Shown: positions 1 through 6,100 of the stretch, in pieces
Numbering within the stretch: the first letter of the stretch is position 1
Layout: each line of letters starts with the position of its first letter
Origin: JBLNDG01 sp050261415
Lineage (GTDB): Bacteria; Bacillota; Clostridia; Lutisporales; Lutisporaceae
Length of the DNA: 8,760 nt
Direction of reading: 5' to 3'
Assembly: GCA_050261415.1 (NCBI GenBank)
Contig: JBLNDG010000102.1
Coordinates: 1 to 8,760 of the forward strand
Notes under the pieces: generated by a model
What the model saw: only the letters and a program-made list of their open reading frames with translations
Databases searched by the model: none
Told to the model about the DNA's origin: nothing
Position numbers and translations under genes: made by a program

Positions 1-328
1 CAATCTTATCTACAAGGTACTGATGTCTTCCTTCTTTCTTTGCCTTAAAATATGTTCTGTTATATTTGATAGCACCAAAACTGGTTAAAAGTCCTGTTTC
101 ATCTTTCCTTACGATTTCCCATTCTTTCTTTCTAATCTCACACTTACGCAGATATTCATCCATATCTTCGAGAACTTCTGTAACTATATTTCTACCTAAT
201 TCGAACAAGCTTTCCTGAAGCCCTAAAACTAAATCTGCAATGTCTTTTTTCTGGCTAATGAAATTTTTTATTGTTTCTTCAATTTTCCTTGTACTAAACT
301 CATTAAAATGCTGTATACTATTGTACAT
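1..328 (-). CDS. ISLre2-type (UPF0236) transposase, N-terminal part, runs off left edge
   Basis: An open frame starts at the ATG at 326-328 and stays open to base 1, giving 109 residues with no stop. The protein begins MYNSIQHFNEFSTRKIEETI and later contains ETGLLTSFGAIKYNRTYFKA followed by a segment ending YLVDKI. This is the typical start of UPF0236/ISLre2 transposases: a helical N-terminus, then a conserved 'FG-x-I-x-(Y/F)-x-R' strand region before the catalytic part. Full-length members are usually about 450-480 residues, so roughly three quarters lies outside the window. A purine stretch (GGACGG, 338-343 on the minus strand) is the likely ribosome binding site, 9 bases before the start. 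The family assignment is by recognition of sequence style. Whether the element is intact cannot be judged here, and no element end was identified with confidence. Confidence 0.85.
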   Translation of the reverse strand, partial: MYNSIQHFNEFSTRKIEETIKNFISQKKDIADLVLGLQESLFELGRNIVTEVLEDMDEYLRKCEIRKKEWEIVRKDETGLLTSFGAIKYNRTYFKAKKEGRHQYLVDKI

Positions 329-329
329 A

Positions 330-393
330 GAAGACTACCGTCCTTTTTTGTTTATTTGTGTGTCAACTTATATCTTAACAGGATGGTGTCTTC
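330..393 (-). promoter_or_regulatory. Leader hairpin over the transposase ribosome binding site
   Basis: Bases 381-393 and 330-343 form an imperfect inverted repeat. On the minus strand it reads GAAGACACCATCC, a 37-base spacer, then GGACGGTAGTCTTC ending one base before the ATG. About 12 pairs can form, with one mismatch and one bulge. The 3' arm contains the GGACGG that serves as the transposase ribosome binding site, so folding would hide it. Insertion elements such as IS10 and IS50 are known to use leader structures of this kind to stop translation from read-through transcripts. The same role here is inference. Confidence 0.5.
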
Positions 394-563
394 TTTTCTA
401 TTGTTTGGTTTTTATTTACATACGATACCTACTGTAACTTTAAGCTATGTATTTAAAACAAAATATATTCCGGTCAAAAAAATAATAAACATAAATGGCG
501 GCCCTTTATCTGAGGGAAAAAATTTGCGGTACATGCTATTGTTATTGAACAAAAATTTATACT

Positions 564-592
564 TTTAAATTAATGAGCGTTTATGTTATAAT
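564..592 (+). promoter_or_regulatory. Candidate sigma-A promoter for the 166-residue gene and cstA
   Basis: TATAAT at 587-592 is preceded by TG one base upstream (TGTTATAAT), an extended -10 box. A TTTAAA hexamer at 564-569, matching TTGACA at four of six positions, lies 17 bases upstream. Transcription would start near 599 and leave a leader of about 200 bases before the start codon at 800. The region is AT-rich, so a chance match is possible. Confidence 0.4.
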
Positions 593-799
593 AAAAACAG
601 TAATTACCATAAATGTAACAAAATACAAATTGCGACACATCTCCTTATTACACATATCAGAAAAGAATAAAAAATGCAAAAATCAGCCCACAATTGTCAA
701 ATCACATTGGTCTACGACTGTTTAATTTTTTCTGAGTAGCAAAAGACCCTATGCAAAATTCCATATAAACCAAATGGAGCATTATTAGGAGGAGCAGAT

Positions 800-1300
800 A
801 TGACATATGATGAGTATCTCGAAAAATTGCAGAGAAGGTTTGAGAGACACTTTATAGTTGAAACCAATGTAGGTATTCTCGGGAAAAATATCGATCTGCA
901 TGCCAGATTCTGCAACGTCAGTGGAAGAACCTTCATTACCCAAAGCGATGTGATAGACCGTTGTGAAAATTATGAGCTCTGTTACATAAAAAGATATGAA
1001 GGCGTATCGGTTGGTGATGTTGCGGAATTTGGCGAGTTTCTGAAAAGGGCTGTTGATGAATTTGTTAATCCGGGAGATGACCATATGAGCACCTATGTTA
1101 CAGGGGTCATGATAACAGACAATGTATGTGGTGACAGTGCCAGGAAAGCAGTAGAAAAGCTAAAACACAGTAAAGCATACAGGTATTATTTGAGAGGGTG
1201 GTGTGACGTAAGGCTTATTTGCGTTGACCTAGGCAATCAAGAGGTTATTACAAATAAGGCGGGTAAAAGGGTTAAAAAGGTGTATCAGCTTACACCTTAA
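800..1300 (+). CDS. Uncharacterised soluble protein, 166 aa, upstream of cstA
   Basis: I do not recognise this protein. It has no signal peptide or membrane segment. An amphipathic, charged N-terminal helix (residues about 2-18) is followed by predicted strands around 31-47 and 58-66, a helix around 71-90, a strand at about 98-107 (TYVTGVMITD), a helix at 112-131 and a strand with cysteines around 135-143. It has five scattered cysteines (38, 55, 61, 110, 135) plus Cys141, and no metal-binding spacing. This alternation is loosely like the restriction-endonuclease-like fold, but no catalytic motif is clear. The start is well supported: AGGAGGAG at 787-794 sits 5 bases before ATG 800. The cstA gene begins 19 bases after the stop with its own ribosome binding site, so the two are probably co-transcribed. 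A role linked to the carrier is inference from position only. Confidence 0.8.
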   Translation: MTYDEYLEKLQRRFERHFIVETNVGILGKNIDLHARFCNVSGRTFITQSDVIDRCENYELCYIKRYEGVSVGDVAEFGEFLKRAVDEFVNPGDDHMSTYVTGVMITDNVCGDSARKAVEKLKHSKAYRYYLRGWCDVRLICVDLGNQEVITNKAGKRVKKVYQLTP

Positions 1301-1319
1301 AAATAAAGGGGGTTATATA

Positions 1320-2957
1320 ATGAACTCATTGACTTTATTACTCTTAGGCATTGTACTGTTTTTATTTGCTTATGTGACTTACGGCGCCTATTTGGCAAAG
1401 CAGTGGGGAATAGATCCCAACAGGAAAACTCCTGCTCATACAATGAGGGATGACATCGATTACTGCCCTGCAAATGCCAAAGTGCTCTTGGGGCACCACT
1501 TCTCGTCTATAGCCGGTGCAGGTCCTATTACAGGCCCGATAACAGCTTCAGTATTCGGGTGGCTGCCCGTATACCTGTGGATTGTATTCGGAAGTATATT
1601 TGTAGGTGGTGTTCATGACTGGGGTTCACTCTTTGCATCAATCAGGCATGGCGGAAAATCCATAGGTGAAATAATAAGAGTAAACATAGGTGAAAACGGA
1701 AAGAAACTCTTCAACATCTTTGCATATCTTACATTGATACTGGTCGTTGCAGCATTTACAGACATTTGTGCAGGTACATTCGCATATAACCCTGCAAAGC
1801 CGGAAGCACTTTCCGGAGCGCAGGCCGGTACCGCATCAGTTCTCTTTATTTTCTTGGCAATGGGTTTTGGATTTTTTGTATATAGAAGAGGGGCTAGGCT
1901 CTCAGTTTCTACAATAGTAGGTGTAGCATTATTATTCTTCTGTATCTGGGTAGGCTACCAGTTCCCGGTTCTTAAGCTTTCAAAATTTGCATGGGATATA
2001 ATACTTATTATATACATCTATGCAGCATCCACATTACCTGTTTGGTTTTTACTGCAGCCAAGAGACTATCTGTGCTCTTTCCTGCTATATGCAATGCTTG
2101 CAGGAGCTGTAATAGGCGTGTTAATCGCAAGGCCCGCGATGGCTATACCTGCATCGGTAGGTTTCACGGTTGGTGAGGGTGCAAAAGCTCAGTATCTATT
2201 CCCGATGTTGTTCGTTTTAGTAGCTTGCGGAGCAATATCCGGTTTCCATTCTTTGGTTGGTTCCGGCACAAGTGCAAAGCAGCTGGACAATGAAAAGGAT
2301 ACCAAACTTGTAGGTTATGGGGCAATGCTTATTGAGGGATTAGTTGCTATAATAGCACTTATAGCAGTAGGGTATGCAGCAGGAGCAAAGGGCACTCCGG
2401 CTCAAATATTTGCAAGTGGTGTTGCCTATTTTATGAGCAAATTCGGAATTTCTGTTTCAGTCGGAACGGTATTTGTAATACTTGCCTTCTCGGCTTTTGC
2501 TCTTACAAGCCTTGACACTGCAACAAGATTAGGCCGTTATATGTTCCAGGAAATGACGACCAGACCGGACGGAATAAAATCATCACTGAATAATATGTAT
2601 ATAGCAACTGCTATTACTGTAGGTTTATCAGCATTACTGCTTTCATATGGGTACCAGAAGATATGGCCGATATTCGGTTCGGCAAACCAGCTGCTTGCAG
2701 GTCTTTCACTGCTTGCAATTTCAGCATGGCTGGCTAAATCCGGTAAGAAGAACTTTATGACAGTAATTCCGATGGTATTTATGTTTGCAGTTACACTATC
2801 AGCTCTTGTGCTCGTGGCTAGAAGCAACTTTGCAGGCGGAAATATTATTATTGGAGCTTTAGCTGTAATCCTCTTTATACTTGCAATAGTATTAATCTTA
2901 ACTACAATAAACACATTCTTTGGAAAAAAATCGAAGGATCAAAAACTAGGGGCATAA
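1320..2957 (+). CDS. cstA: CstA-family carbon starvation carrier (peptide/pyruvate-type transporter)
   Basis: This is an integral membrane protein of the CstA family. E. coli CstA is a starvation-induced peptide carrier, and CstA and its relative BtsT also take up pyruvate. At 545 residues it is the shorter Firmicute-type form (E. coli CstA is about 700). Family hallmarks: Arg43-Asp44 in a RDD-x-x-DY-x-P segment, GHHFSSIAGAGPITGP at 58-73, HSLVGSGTSAKQL at 310-322, LTSLDTATRLGRY at 395-407 and FGSANQLLAG at 452-461. More than a dozen hydrophobic segments are visible, starting with residues about 4-25 and ending at about 507-530 before a short lysine-rich cytoplasmic tail. The start ATG at 1320 follows AAAGGGGG at 1306-1313. 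It lies downstream of the 166-residue gene, probably in one transcript, and is followed by a terminator. The substrate cannot be told from sequence; pyruvate, peptides or amino acids are all possible. Confidence 0.93.
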   Translation: MNSLTLLLLGIVLFLFAYVTYGAYLAKQWGIDPNRKTPAHTMRDDIDYCPANAKVLLGHHFSSIAGAGPITGPITASVFGWLPVYLWIVFGSIFVGGVHDWGSLFASIRHGGKSIGEIIRVNIGENGKKLFNIFAYLTLILVVAAFTDICAGTFAYNPAKPEALSGAQAGTASVLFIFLAMGFGFFVYRRGARLSVSTIVGVALLFFCIWVGYQFPVLKLSKFAWDIILIIYIYAASTLPVWFLLQPRDYLCSFLLYAMLAGAVIGVLIARPAMAIPASVGFTVGEGAKAQYLFPMLFVLVACGAISGFHSLVGSGTSAKQLDNEKDTKLVGYGAMLIEGLVAIIALIAVGYAAGAKGTPAQIFASGVAYFMSKFGISVSVGTVFVILAFSAFALTSLDTATRLGRYMFQEMTTRPDGIKSSLNNMYIATAITVGLSALLLSYGYQKIWPIFGSANQLLAGLSLLAISAWLAKSGKKNFMTVIPMVFMFAVTLSALVLVARSNFAGGNIIIGALAVILFILAIVLILTTINTFFGKKSKDQKLGA

Positions 2958-2966
2958 AAGTACAAT

Positions 2967-2997
2967 AAAAATCCGGGGGTTTAACCTCCGGATTTTT
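2967..2997. terminator. Bidirectional Rho-independent terminator between convergent operons
   Basis: An inverted repeat pairs ATCCGGGGG (2971-2979) with CCTCCGGAT (2985-2993): nine pairs including one G-U, with loop TTTAA. It is flanked by AAAA on the left and TTTTTT on the right. It begins 13 bases after the cstA stop. Read on the minus strand it is also followed by a T-run (ATTTTTATTG), so it can end the facing operon as well. The TAA stop of the minus-strand selenoprotein gene lies in or at the loop (2981-2983), so the 3' end of that coding sequence forms one arm of the stem. Confidence 0.88.
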
Positions 2998-3274
2998 TTA
3001 ACTTCAATTTATACCAGCCATAGCCTTCCAGAAGGAATTCCAACTCTTCTTTGGAGGGATTGGCTTTTTCAAGAGTTTTTCTTTCAACGTATATCAGCAA
3101 GTCACCATTTTTATACATGTCATAATCATCAATGTTTTTCGGCTTCCCCATCCGACCTGACGGGGCATAAAAAGCCATTCATCAGCCTCTTATGGTAATT
3201 CCCTCGGCAATACTCATAATGCCGTCATGCTCCTTTATATAATTCAAGAGCCATGGAGAGGCTTCAAAATCCAT
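2981..3274 (-). CDS. Putative selenoprotein with tandem selenocysteines (CC/Se motif-like), 97 aa
   Basis: Two short frames, 30 codons (3185-3274) and 65 codons (2981-3178), lie in the same reading frame, separated only by consecutive TGA codons at 3182-3184 and 3179-3181. Read through as selenocysteine they give one 97-residue protein with Sec31-Sec32 after ITIRG and before MAFYAPSGRMGKPKN. A stem-loop at 3141-3176 with apical loop AGGUCG sits where a bacterial SECIS should be. The shape (SPWLLNYI helix, a strand to RG-Sec-Sec, then a G-K-P-K-N-x-x-D-Y segment and a short strand/helix tail) resembles, from memory, the small family named 'CC/Se motif (seleno)protein', in which the pair is Cys-Cys or contains Sec. 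The start at 3272-3274 is preferred because GGAGG at 3284-3288 is 9 bases away; the ATG at 3281-3283 touches that site. Alternative: two separate small proteins, since AGAGG lies 7 bases before the ATG that follows the stops. The function is unknown. It ends in Gly-Gly and is the last gene of the operon. Confidence 0.75.
3141..3176 (-). promoter_or_regulatory. Candidate bacterial SECIS element for tandem UGA recoding
   Basis: On the minus-strand mRNA, an upper stem pairs CCCCGUC (3165-3159) with GAUGGGG (3152-3146), seven pairs with one G-U, closing a six-base loop AGGUCG. A lower stem pairs GGCUU (3176-3172) with AAGCC (3145-3141), with a UUUAUG bulge on the 5' side. The loop GGUC begins 21 bases after the second UGA and 24 after the first. 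The E. coli fdhF SECIS has the loop AGGUCU about 18 bases after its UGA, and SelB contacts the G-U of the loop. The element lies inside the coding sequence, as is normal for bacterial SECIS elements. Confidence 0.75.
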
Positions 3275-3279
3275 TTTGA

Positions 3280-3477
3280 TCATCCTCCTGCCAGGAGGTG
3301 TATGGCTTTGACATCATCACCATCATTTATTACAGTTGAAGCAAACTCTTCGTTTGATATAACCTTGCCGTTAACTCTTACTACGATTTTGGGGTAGGTG
3401 TAATTCTTTTTTTTCAACAGTTCGGCAACCGTCAAGCCTTCCTCCCATTGAAATTCCCTTCCATTAACAAGTATCAT
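3280..3477 (-). CDS. MoaD/ThiS-like sulfur carrier protein
   Basis: This is a 65-residue beta-grasp protein of the MoaD/ThiS type. It shows the short N-terminal strand pair (MILVNGREFQW), the EEGLTVAELL helix start, a central VVRVNGKVI strand, the acidic D52-G-D-D-V turn and the obligatory C-terminal Gly64-Gly65 (HLLAGG). Such proteins carry sulfur as a C-terminal thiocarboxylate after activation by an E1-like enzyme (MoeB/ThiF), which is not in the window. ThiS and MoaD cannot be separated by sequence alone. Its place 12 bases after the AOR gene suggests it serves dithiolene formation in the tungsto/molybdopterin cofactor of that enzyme, as is common for MoaD-like genes in aor clusters. The ribosome binding site is GGTGGTGG (3481-3488), a weaker form than elsewhere in the operon. 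Its stop TGA overlaps the first in-frame ATG of the next gene (ATGA). Confidence 0.85.
   Translation of the reverse strand: MILVNGREFQWEEGLTVAELLKKKNYTYPKIVVRVNGKVISNEEFASTVINDGDDVKAIHLLAGG
3284..3288 (-). promoter_or_regulatory. Ribosome binding site made of the Gly-Gly codons of the MoaD-like gene
   Basis: GGAGG at 3284-3288 is the best ribosome binding site for the selenoprotein gene. It is formed by the last two sense codons (GGA GGA) of the MoaD-like gene. The spacing is 9 bases to the ATG at 3274 and zero to the ATG at 3283, which decides for the former start. Translation of the two genes is probably coupled. Confidence 0.6.
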
Positions 3478-3489
3478 AATCCACCACCG

Positions 3490-5643
3490 CTAAATATGTT
3501 TTTTGACTACTTCTATTACTTCGGGAAGATCCATACCAAGCTCCTTAAGTTTTTCAGGAGTCGGTACTCCGCCCATGGTCCAGCCTCTTCTCTTGTAAAC
3601 AGCATCCACGAGTTTTTCATACTGGTTTTCCCTGTAGTTTCTTAAGACTTTCATTTTATCTTCAACTGATTTGCCTGAAGGGTCATAAGACAAAAGCTCT
3701 TTTAGCTGGCTGTCATATCTTTCTTTTCTTGATTCATATTCTTCAACGGTTACAGGACCCATTGCACGGTACGGAATCCTGTCATGAATTCTCTTCCCCT
3801 TGCCCATTCTTATGTTGAATACCCTCTGGAAATTATATACCCTTTCTGACTGTCTTATCAGTTCTTCCTTGTCAATATTCTTTCCTGTAACAGCGTTAAA
3901 TATATCTACGTAATTCTGGACATGCTCCGGAATTTTTGCAGGTTCATCAGTATATTTGTTATTTACCGGGGTTATATCATTCCATGGAAGCTTGCAGAGG
4001 CCATTGAGCCCGAACCATGTTCTGAACATCGGGAAGTAGTGGAGCGCTTCTGCCTTATCTTCAAAGCTAGGTATCTGATTGTTTACCATATCCATGAAAA
4101 TAAGCCATGCTTCATCATGCTGCGGCCCTTTGTTGGTAAGTCCGTAGCCTCCTTGCTGTGCAAGGGATTCCTTCGGCATGTATTCGGAAAACTCCAGTCC
4201 CTTTTGCTCCATTCCGATATCATTTACGAATTTTTCATCAGCGCCGTATTCCTTTATAAATATTTCCTTCATCCTTTTGATACCGAGCCCGGCAATTTTT
4301 CCAAAGCCTTCGCCCCTTGCCATCTGGTGTATGAGTTCAAGTGCAGCTTCAGCATTGCCGAATCTCAAGTCAAGCCCGCCGGTTCTTTCCTTGTTAAGGA
4401 TGCCGTTTTCATAGCACTCCATGACAAAGGCCGTCAAAGTACCGAAGGAAATAGTATCTATGGCATAAGTATCACAGTAGAAATTAAGTTCAAGTACTGA
4501 ATCGGCATCAAATATACCGCAGTTTGAACCCAAACCTGCTGCATTTTCATATTCAGGACCGTCTACTATAACTTTCTGTCCTTTGTAAGGGCCGGTCTTC
4601 AGCTCAAAATTGTCAACGGCCTTTGCACAGGACATACTGCAGCCGTACCAGCATCCATCGGGCATATTCTGTGTTACCTTATCCCTGAAAACATTTGAAG
4701 CAATCTTGAATGTATCCTTATGGCTTCCGAATTTGTAGTTGTGAGTAGGAAGCAAGTCATACTGATCCATTACTTCAATTATGTTTGCGGTTCCAATTTG
4801 CCTCATTCTGTTTTGCTTGTGGTCGTTATCGTGGATTTCTTTATGAAGCTTTATACCGGTTCTGTTCAGCAGCCCCTGGTCGGCAGGATTGTTAAGGTTG
4901 CCTTTTACACCTGCAAATCTTACCACAAGAGCTTTTATCCTCTTGTCCCTGAATACGGTTCCAATGCCCCCTCTACCGGCCTGCTTCAATCTTATAGCTT
5001 TTCTTCTGATATCATAGAAGGTAAAGTTAAGAAGACCCAGTAAAGTATTTTGTGCCGCTGTTCCTGCAGATACTACGGATATATTTCTCTTGTCCTCTTC
5101 ATTCTCAGCATATAACTCAGTGAGCTGCTCACCCAGCACATGGCTGTCCAAGGCTTCAAGAGGCGCTTCTTCGATTCTTACCGTACCTTTGTTGCCGTCA
5201 ATTATGACTATTACATCCTTATCGGCCTTACCCTGAATTTCAAGAGCGTCAAAGCCCGAGAACTTAAGAAGGGGACCGAAAAACCCTCCGACATTGCTGT
5301 CAATTGGTATATCTGTCATAGGAGACAGACTTACTACCAGAGACTTACCTGCACCGGGATACTGGGTGATCCCACCCAAAGGACCGGTTGCTATTACTAT
5401 CTCGTTTTCCGGATCATTCCATTTTGTCTCCGGAGTTACTGCATTCCATAAATACCATAATCCAAAGCCTTTACCGCCGATGAATTTGTCCTTCATCATC
5501 TGCGTTACGGCTTTTTCCTTGACAGTATTGCTGCTCAGGTCGATATGCAAGGTTCTGTTTGTATAGCCTTTTTCTATCTTGCCCAACTCATATTTATACT
5601 CGCCAAGAAGTTTATGGGCGGATTTCAATCTATCCATACTCAT
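3490..5643 (-). CDS. AOR-family tungsten/molybdenum aldehyde:ferredoxin oxidoreductase
   Basis: A 717-residue cytoplasmic oxidoreductase of the aldehyde:ferredoxin oxidoreductase family, which binds a bis-pterin tungsten (or molybdenum) centre and one [4Fe-4S] cluster; classic members oxidise aldehydes to acids and are about 605 residues. Visible features: N-terminal pterin-binding region with IGGKGFGLWYL (55-65) and ATGPLGG (85-91), GRGGIGTVF (223-231), cluster ligands Cys331, Cys335, Cys339 and Cys550, GPEYE (362-366), the pterin-site DTYAIDTIS (391-399), GPQHDEAW (506-513), NGLCKLPW (547-554) and the C-terminal RRGWTMGGVPTPEKLKELG end. Cysteine spacing is C-x3-C-x3-C instead of the C-x2-C-x3-C I know from Pyrococcus AOR. 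The start at 5643 is chosen because AAGGAGG (5652-5658) is 8 bases upstream; an in-frame ATG at 5676 lies inside the preceding gene and lacks such a site. The polyferredoxin gene ends 13 bases upstream, implying an AorAB-like pair. The substrate is not determined. Confidence 0.92.
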   Translation of the reverse strand: MSMDRLKSAHKLLGEYKYELGKIEKGYTNRTLHIDLSSNTVKEKAVTQMMKDKFIGGKGFGLWYLWNAVTPETKWNDPENEIVIATGPLGGITQYPGAGKSLVVSLSPMTDIPIDSNVGGFFGPLLKFSGFDALEIQGKADKDVIVIIDGNKGTVRIEEAPLEALDSHVLGEQLTELYAENEEDKRNISVVSAGTAAQNTLLGLLNFTFYDIRRKAIRLKQAGRGGIGTVFRDKRIKALVVRFAGVKGNLNNPADQGLLNRTGIKLHKEIHDNDHKQNRMRQIGTANIIEVMDQYDLLPTHNYKFGSHKDTFKIASNVFRDKVTQNMPDGCWYGCSMSCAKAVDNFELKTGPYKGQKVIVDGPEYENAAGLGSNCGIFDADSVLELNFYCDTYAIDTISFGTLTAFVMECYENGILNKERTGGLDLRFGNAEAALELIHQMARGEGFGKIAGLGIKRMKEIFIKEYGADEKFVNDIGMEQKGLEFSEYMPKESLAQQGGYGLTNKGPQHDEAWLIFMDMVNNQIPSFEDKAEALHYFPMFRTWFGLNGLCKLPWNDITPVNNKYTDEPAKIPEHVQNYVDIFNAVTGKNIDKEELIRQSERVYNFQRVFNIRMGKGKRIHDRIPYRAMGPVTVEEYESRKERYDSQLKELLSYDPSGKSVEDKMKVLRNYRENQYEKLVDAVYKRRGWTMGGVPTPEKLKELGMDLPEVIEVVKKHI

Positions 5644-5651
5644 TCGACTTT

Positions 5652-5658
5652 CCTCCTT
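5652..5658 (-). promoter_or_regulatory. Ribosome binding site fixing the AOR start at 5643
   Basis: AAGGAGG lies 8 bases before the ATG at 5641-5643 and overlaps the TAA stop (5657-5659) of the polyferredoxin gene. It rules in favour of this start over the ATG 33 bases upstream, which would overlap the preceding gene by 20 bases, and suggests coupled translation of the two subunits. Confidence 0.8.
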
Positions 5659-6055
5659 AAGCATTATCCTGCACAATAAAAATTGCTTTTGTCGGGCAAT
5701 CCTTCACGCATTGGCCGCACGCTGAACAACTAAAAGGCTCTATATAATCCTCGTGCATAAACATAGCCGATTCAGGGCAAAAACCAACACACATGAAGCA
5801 GCCTACGCATAGACTTTTGTTTACCCTGACAATTCCATTCTTATCCCTCTTTATTGCTTCAGCAGGGCATATATTGATACATTCGCCGCACTGTGTGCAC
5901 GCTGTTATTTTTGCCCCCGAGGTCTTTTTGGTGTCTTCCTCGATTCTGATGCAGGATTTTTCTGCGTCGTCTTCCTTAAACCATGTTTTTGAACATGTGC
6001 TTTCACAGGTATGGCACTGTATGCATAGTTCAGGTTTTTTACCCAAAACTTTCAT
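5657..6055 (-). CDS. Polyferredoxin with four [4Fe-4S] motifs, likely AOR electron-transfer subunit
   Basis: A 132-residue protein with four C-x2-C-x2-C-x3-C motifs: Cys11/14/17/21, Cys53/56/59/63, Cys83/86/89/93 and Cys110/113/116/120. The last three are each followed by proline, as in ferredoxins. One extra cysteine (Cys35) sits between motifs one and two. The layout is like the four-cluster electron-transfer subunits AorA, HycB and CooF, which pass electrons between a metal-pterin or hydrogenase subunit and other carriers. It is cytoplasmic with no leader. The gene lies directly before the AOR gene, so pairing with that enzyme is the natural reading; it could also link the flavin subunits upstream. 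The start at 6055 has GTGGAGG about 10 bases upstream. The 45-base AT-rich gap before it is the longest in the operon and contains TATAAT (minus strand) without a good -35 box. Confidence 0.93.
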   Translation of the reverse strand: MKVLGKKPELCIQCHTCESTCSKTWFKEDDAEKSCIRIEEDTKKTSGAKITACTQCGECINICPAEAIKRDKNGIVRVNKSLCVGCFMCVGFCPESAMFMHEDYIEPFSCSACGQCVKDCPTKAIFIVQDNA

Positions 6056-6100
6056 AGATTTATAACCTCCACAAAATATCTTTTTACGATATATATTATA

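Larger units (their letters stand above)
329..799. other. AT-rich gene-free region between transposase and the cstA pair
   Basis: No credible gene was found in this 471-base stretch. Short open frames at about 240-568 (plus) are AT-rich, lack ribosome binding sites and overlap the transposase leader. A 21-codon frame starting near 674 also lacks a ribosome binding site. The stretch should contain the outer end of the insertion element, but the boundary could not be placed because the second end is outside the window. A short CCCT/AGGG inverted repeat at 502-516 is too small to interpret. The right part (593-799) would be the 5' leader of the 166-residue gene if the promoter near 587 is used. 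Confidence 0.6.

Noticed and set aside
502..516. Short CCCT/AGGG inverted repeat as the end of the insertion element
   Set aside because: Only four pairs, no matching second end in the window and no visible target duplication.
240..568. Two overlapping plus-strand frames of 65 and 86 codons with hydrophobic stretches
   Set aside because: AT-rich, no ribosome binding site, overlap the transposase and its leader, and no recognisable family.
674..739. 21-codon plus-strand frame as a possible leader peptide
   Set aside because: No ribosome binding site and no runs of regulatory codons or adjacent attenuator.
2981..3178. 65-codon frame as a complete independent gene
   Set aside because: It has an AGAGG site and ATG, so re-initiation is possible, but the in-phase 30-codon frame, the TGA pair and the SECIS-like hairpin favour a single selenoprotein.
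3490..5676. Longer AOR start at 5676
   Set aside because: It overlaps the polyferredoxin gene and lacks a ribosome binding site, while the ATG at 5643 has AAGGAGG at ideal spacing.
6056..6100. Internal promoter between the DAO and polyferredoxin genes (TATAAT on the minus strand)
   Set aside because: The -35 region matches poorly and the gap is AT-rich, so a chance match is likely.
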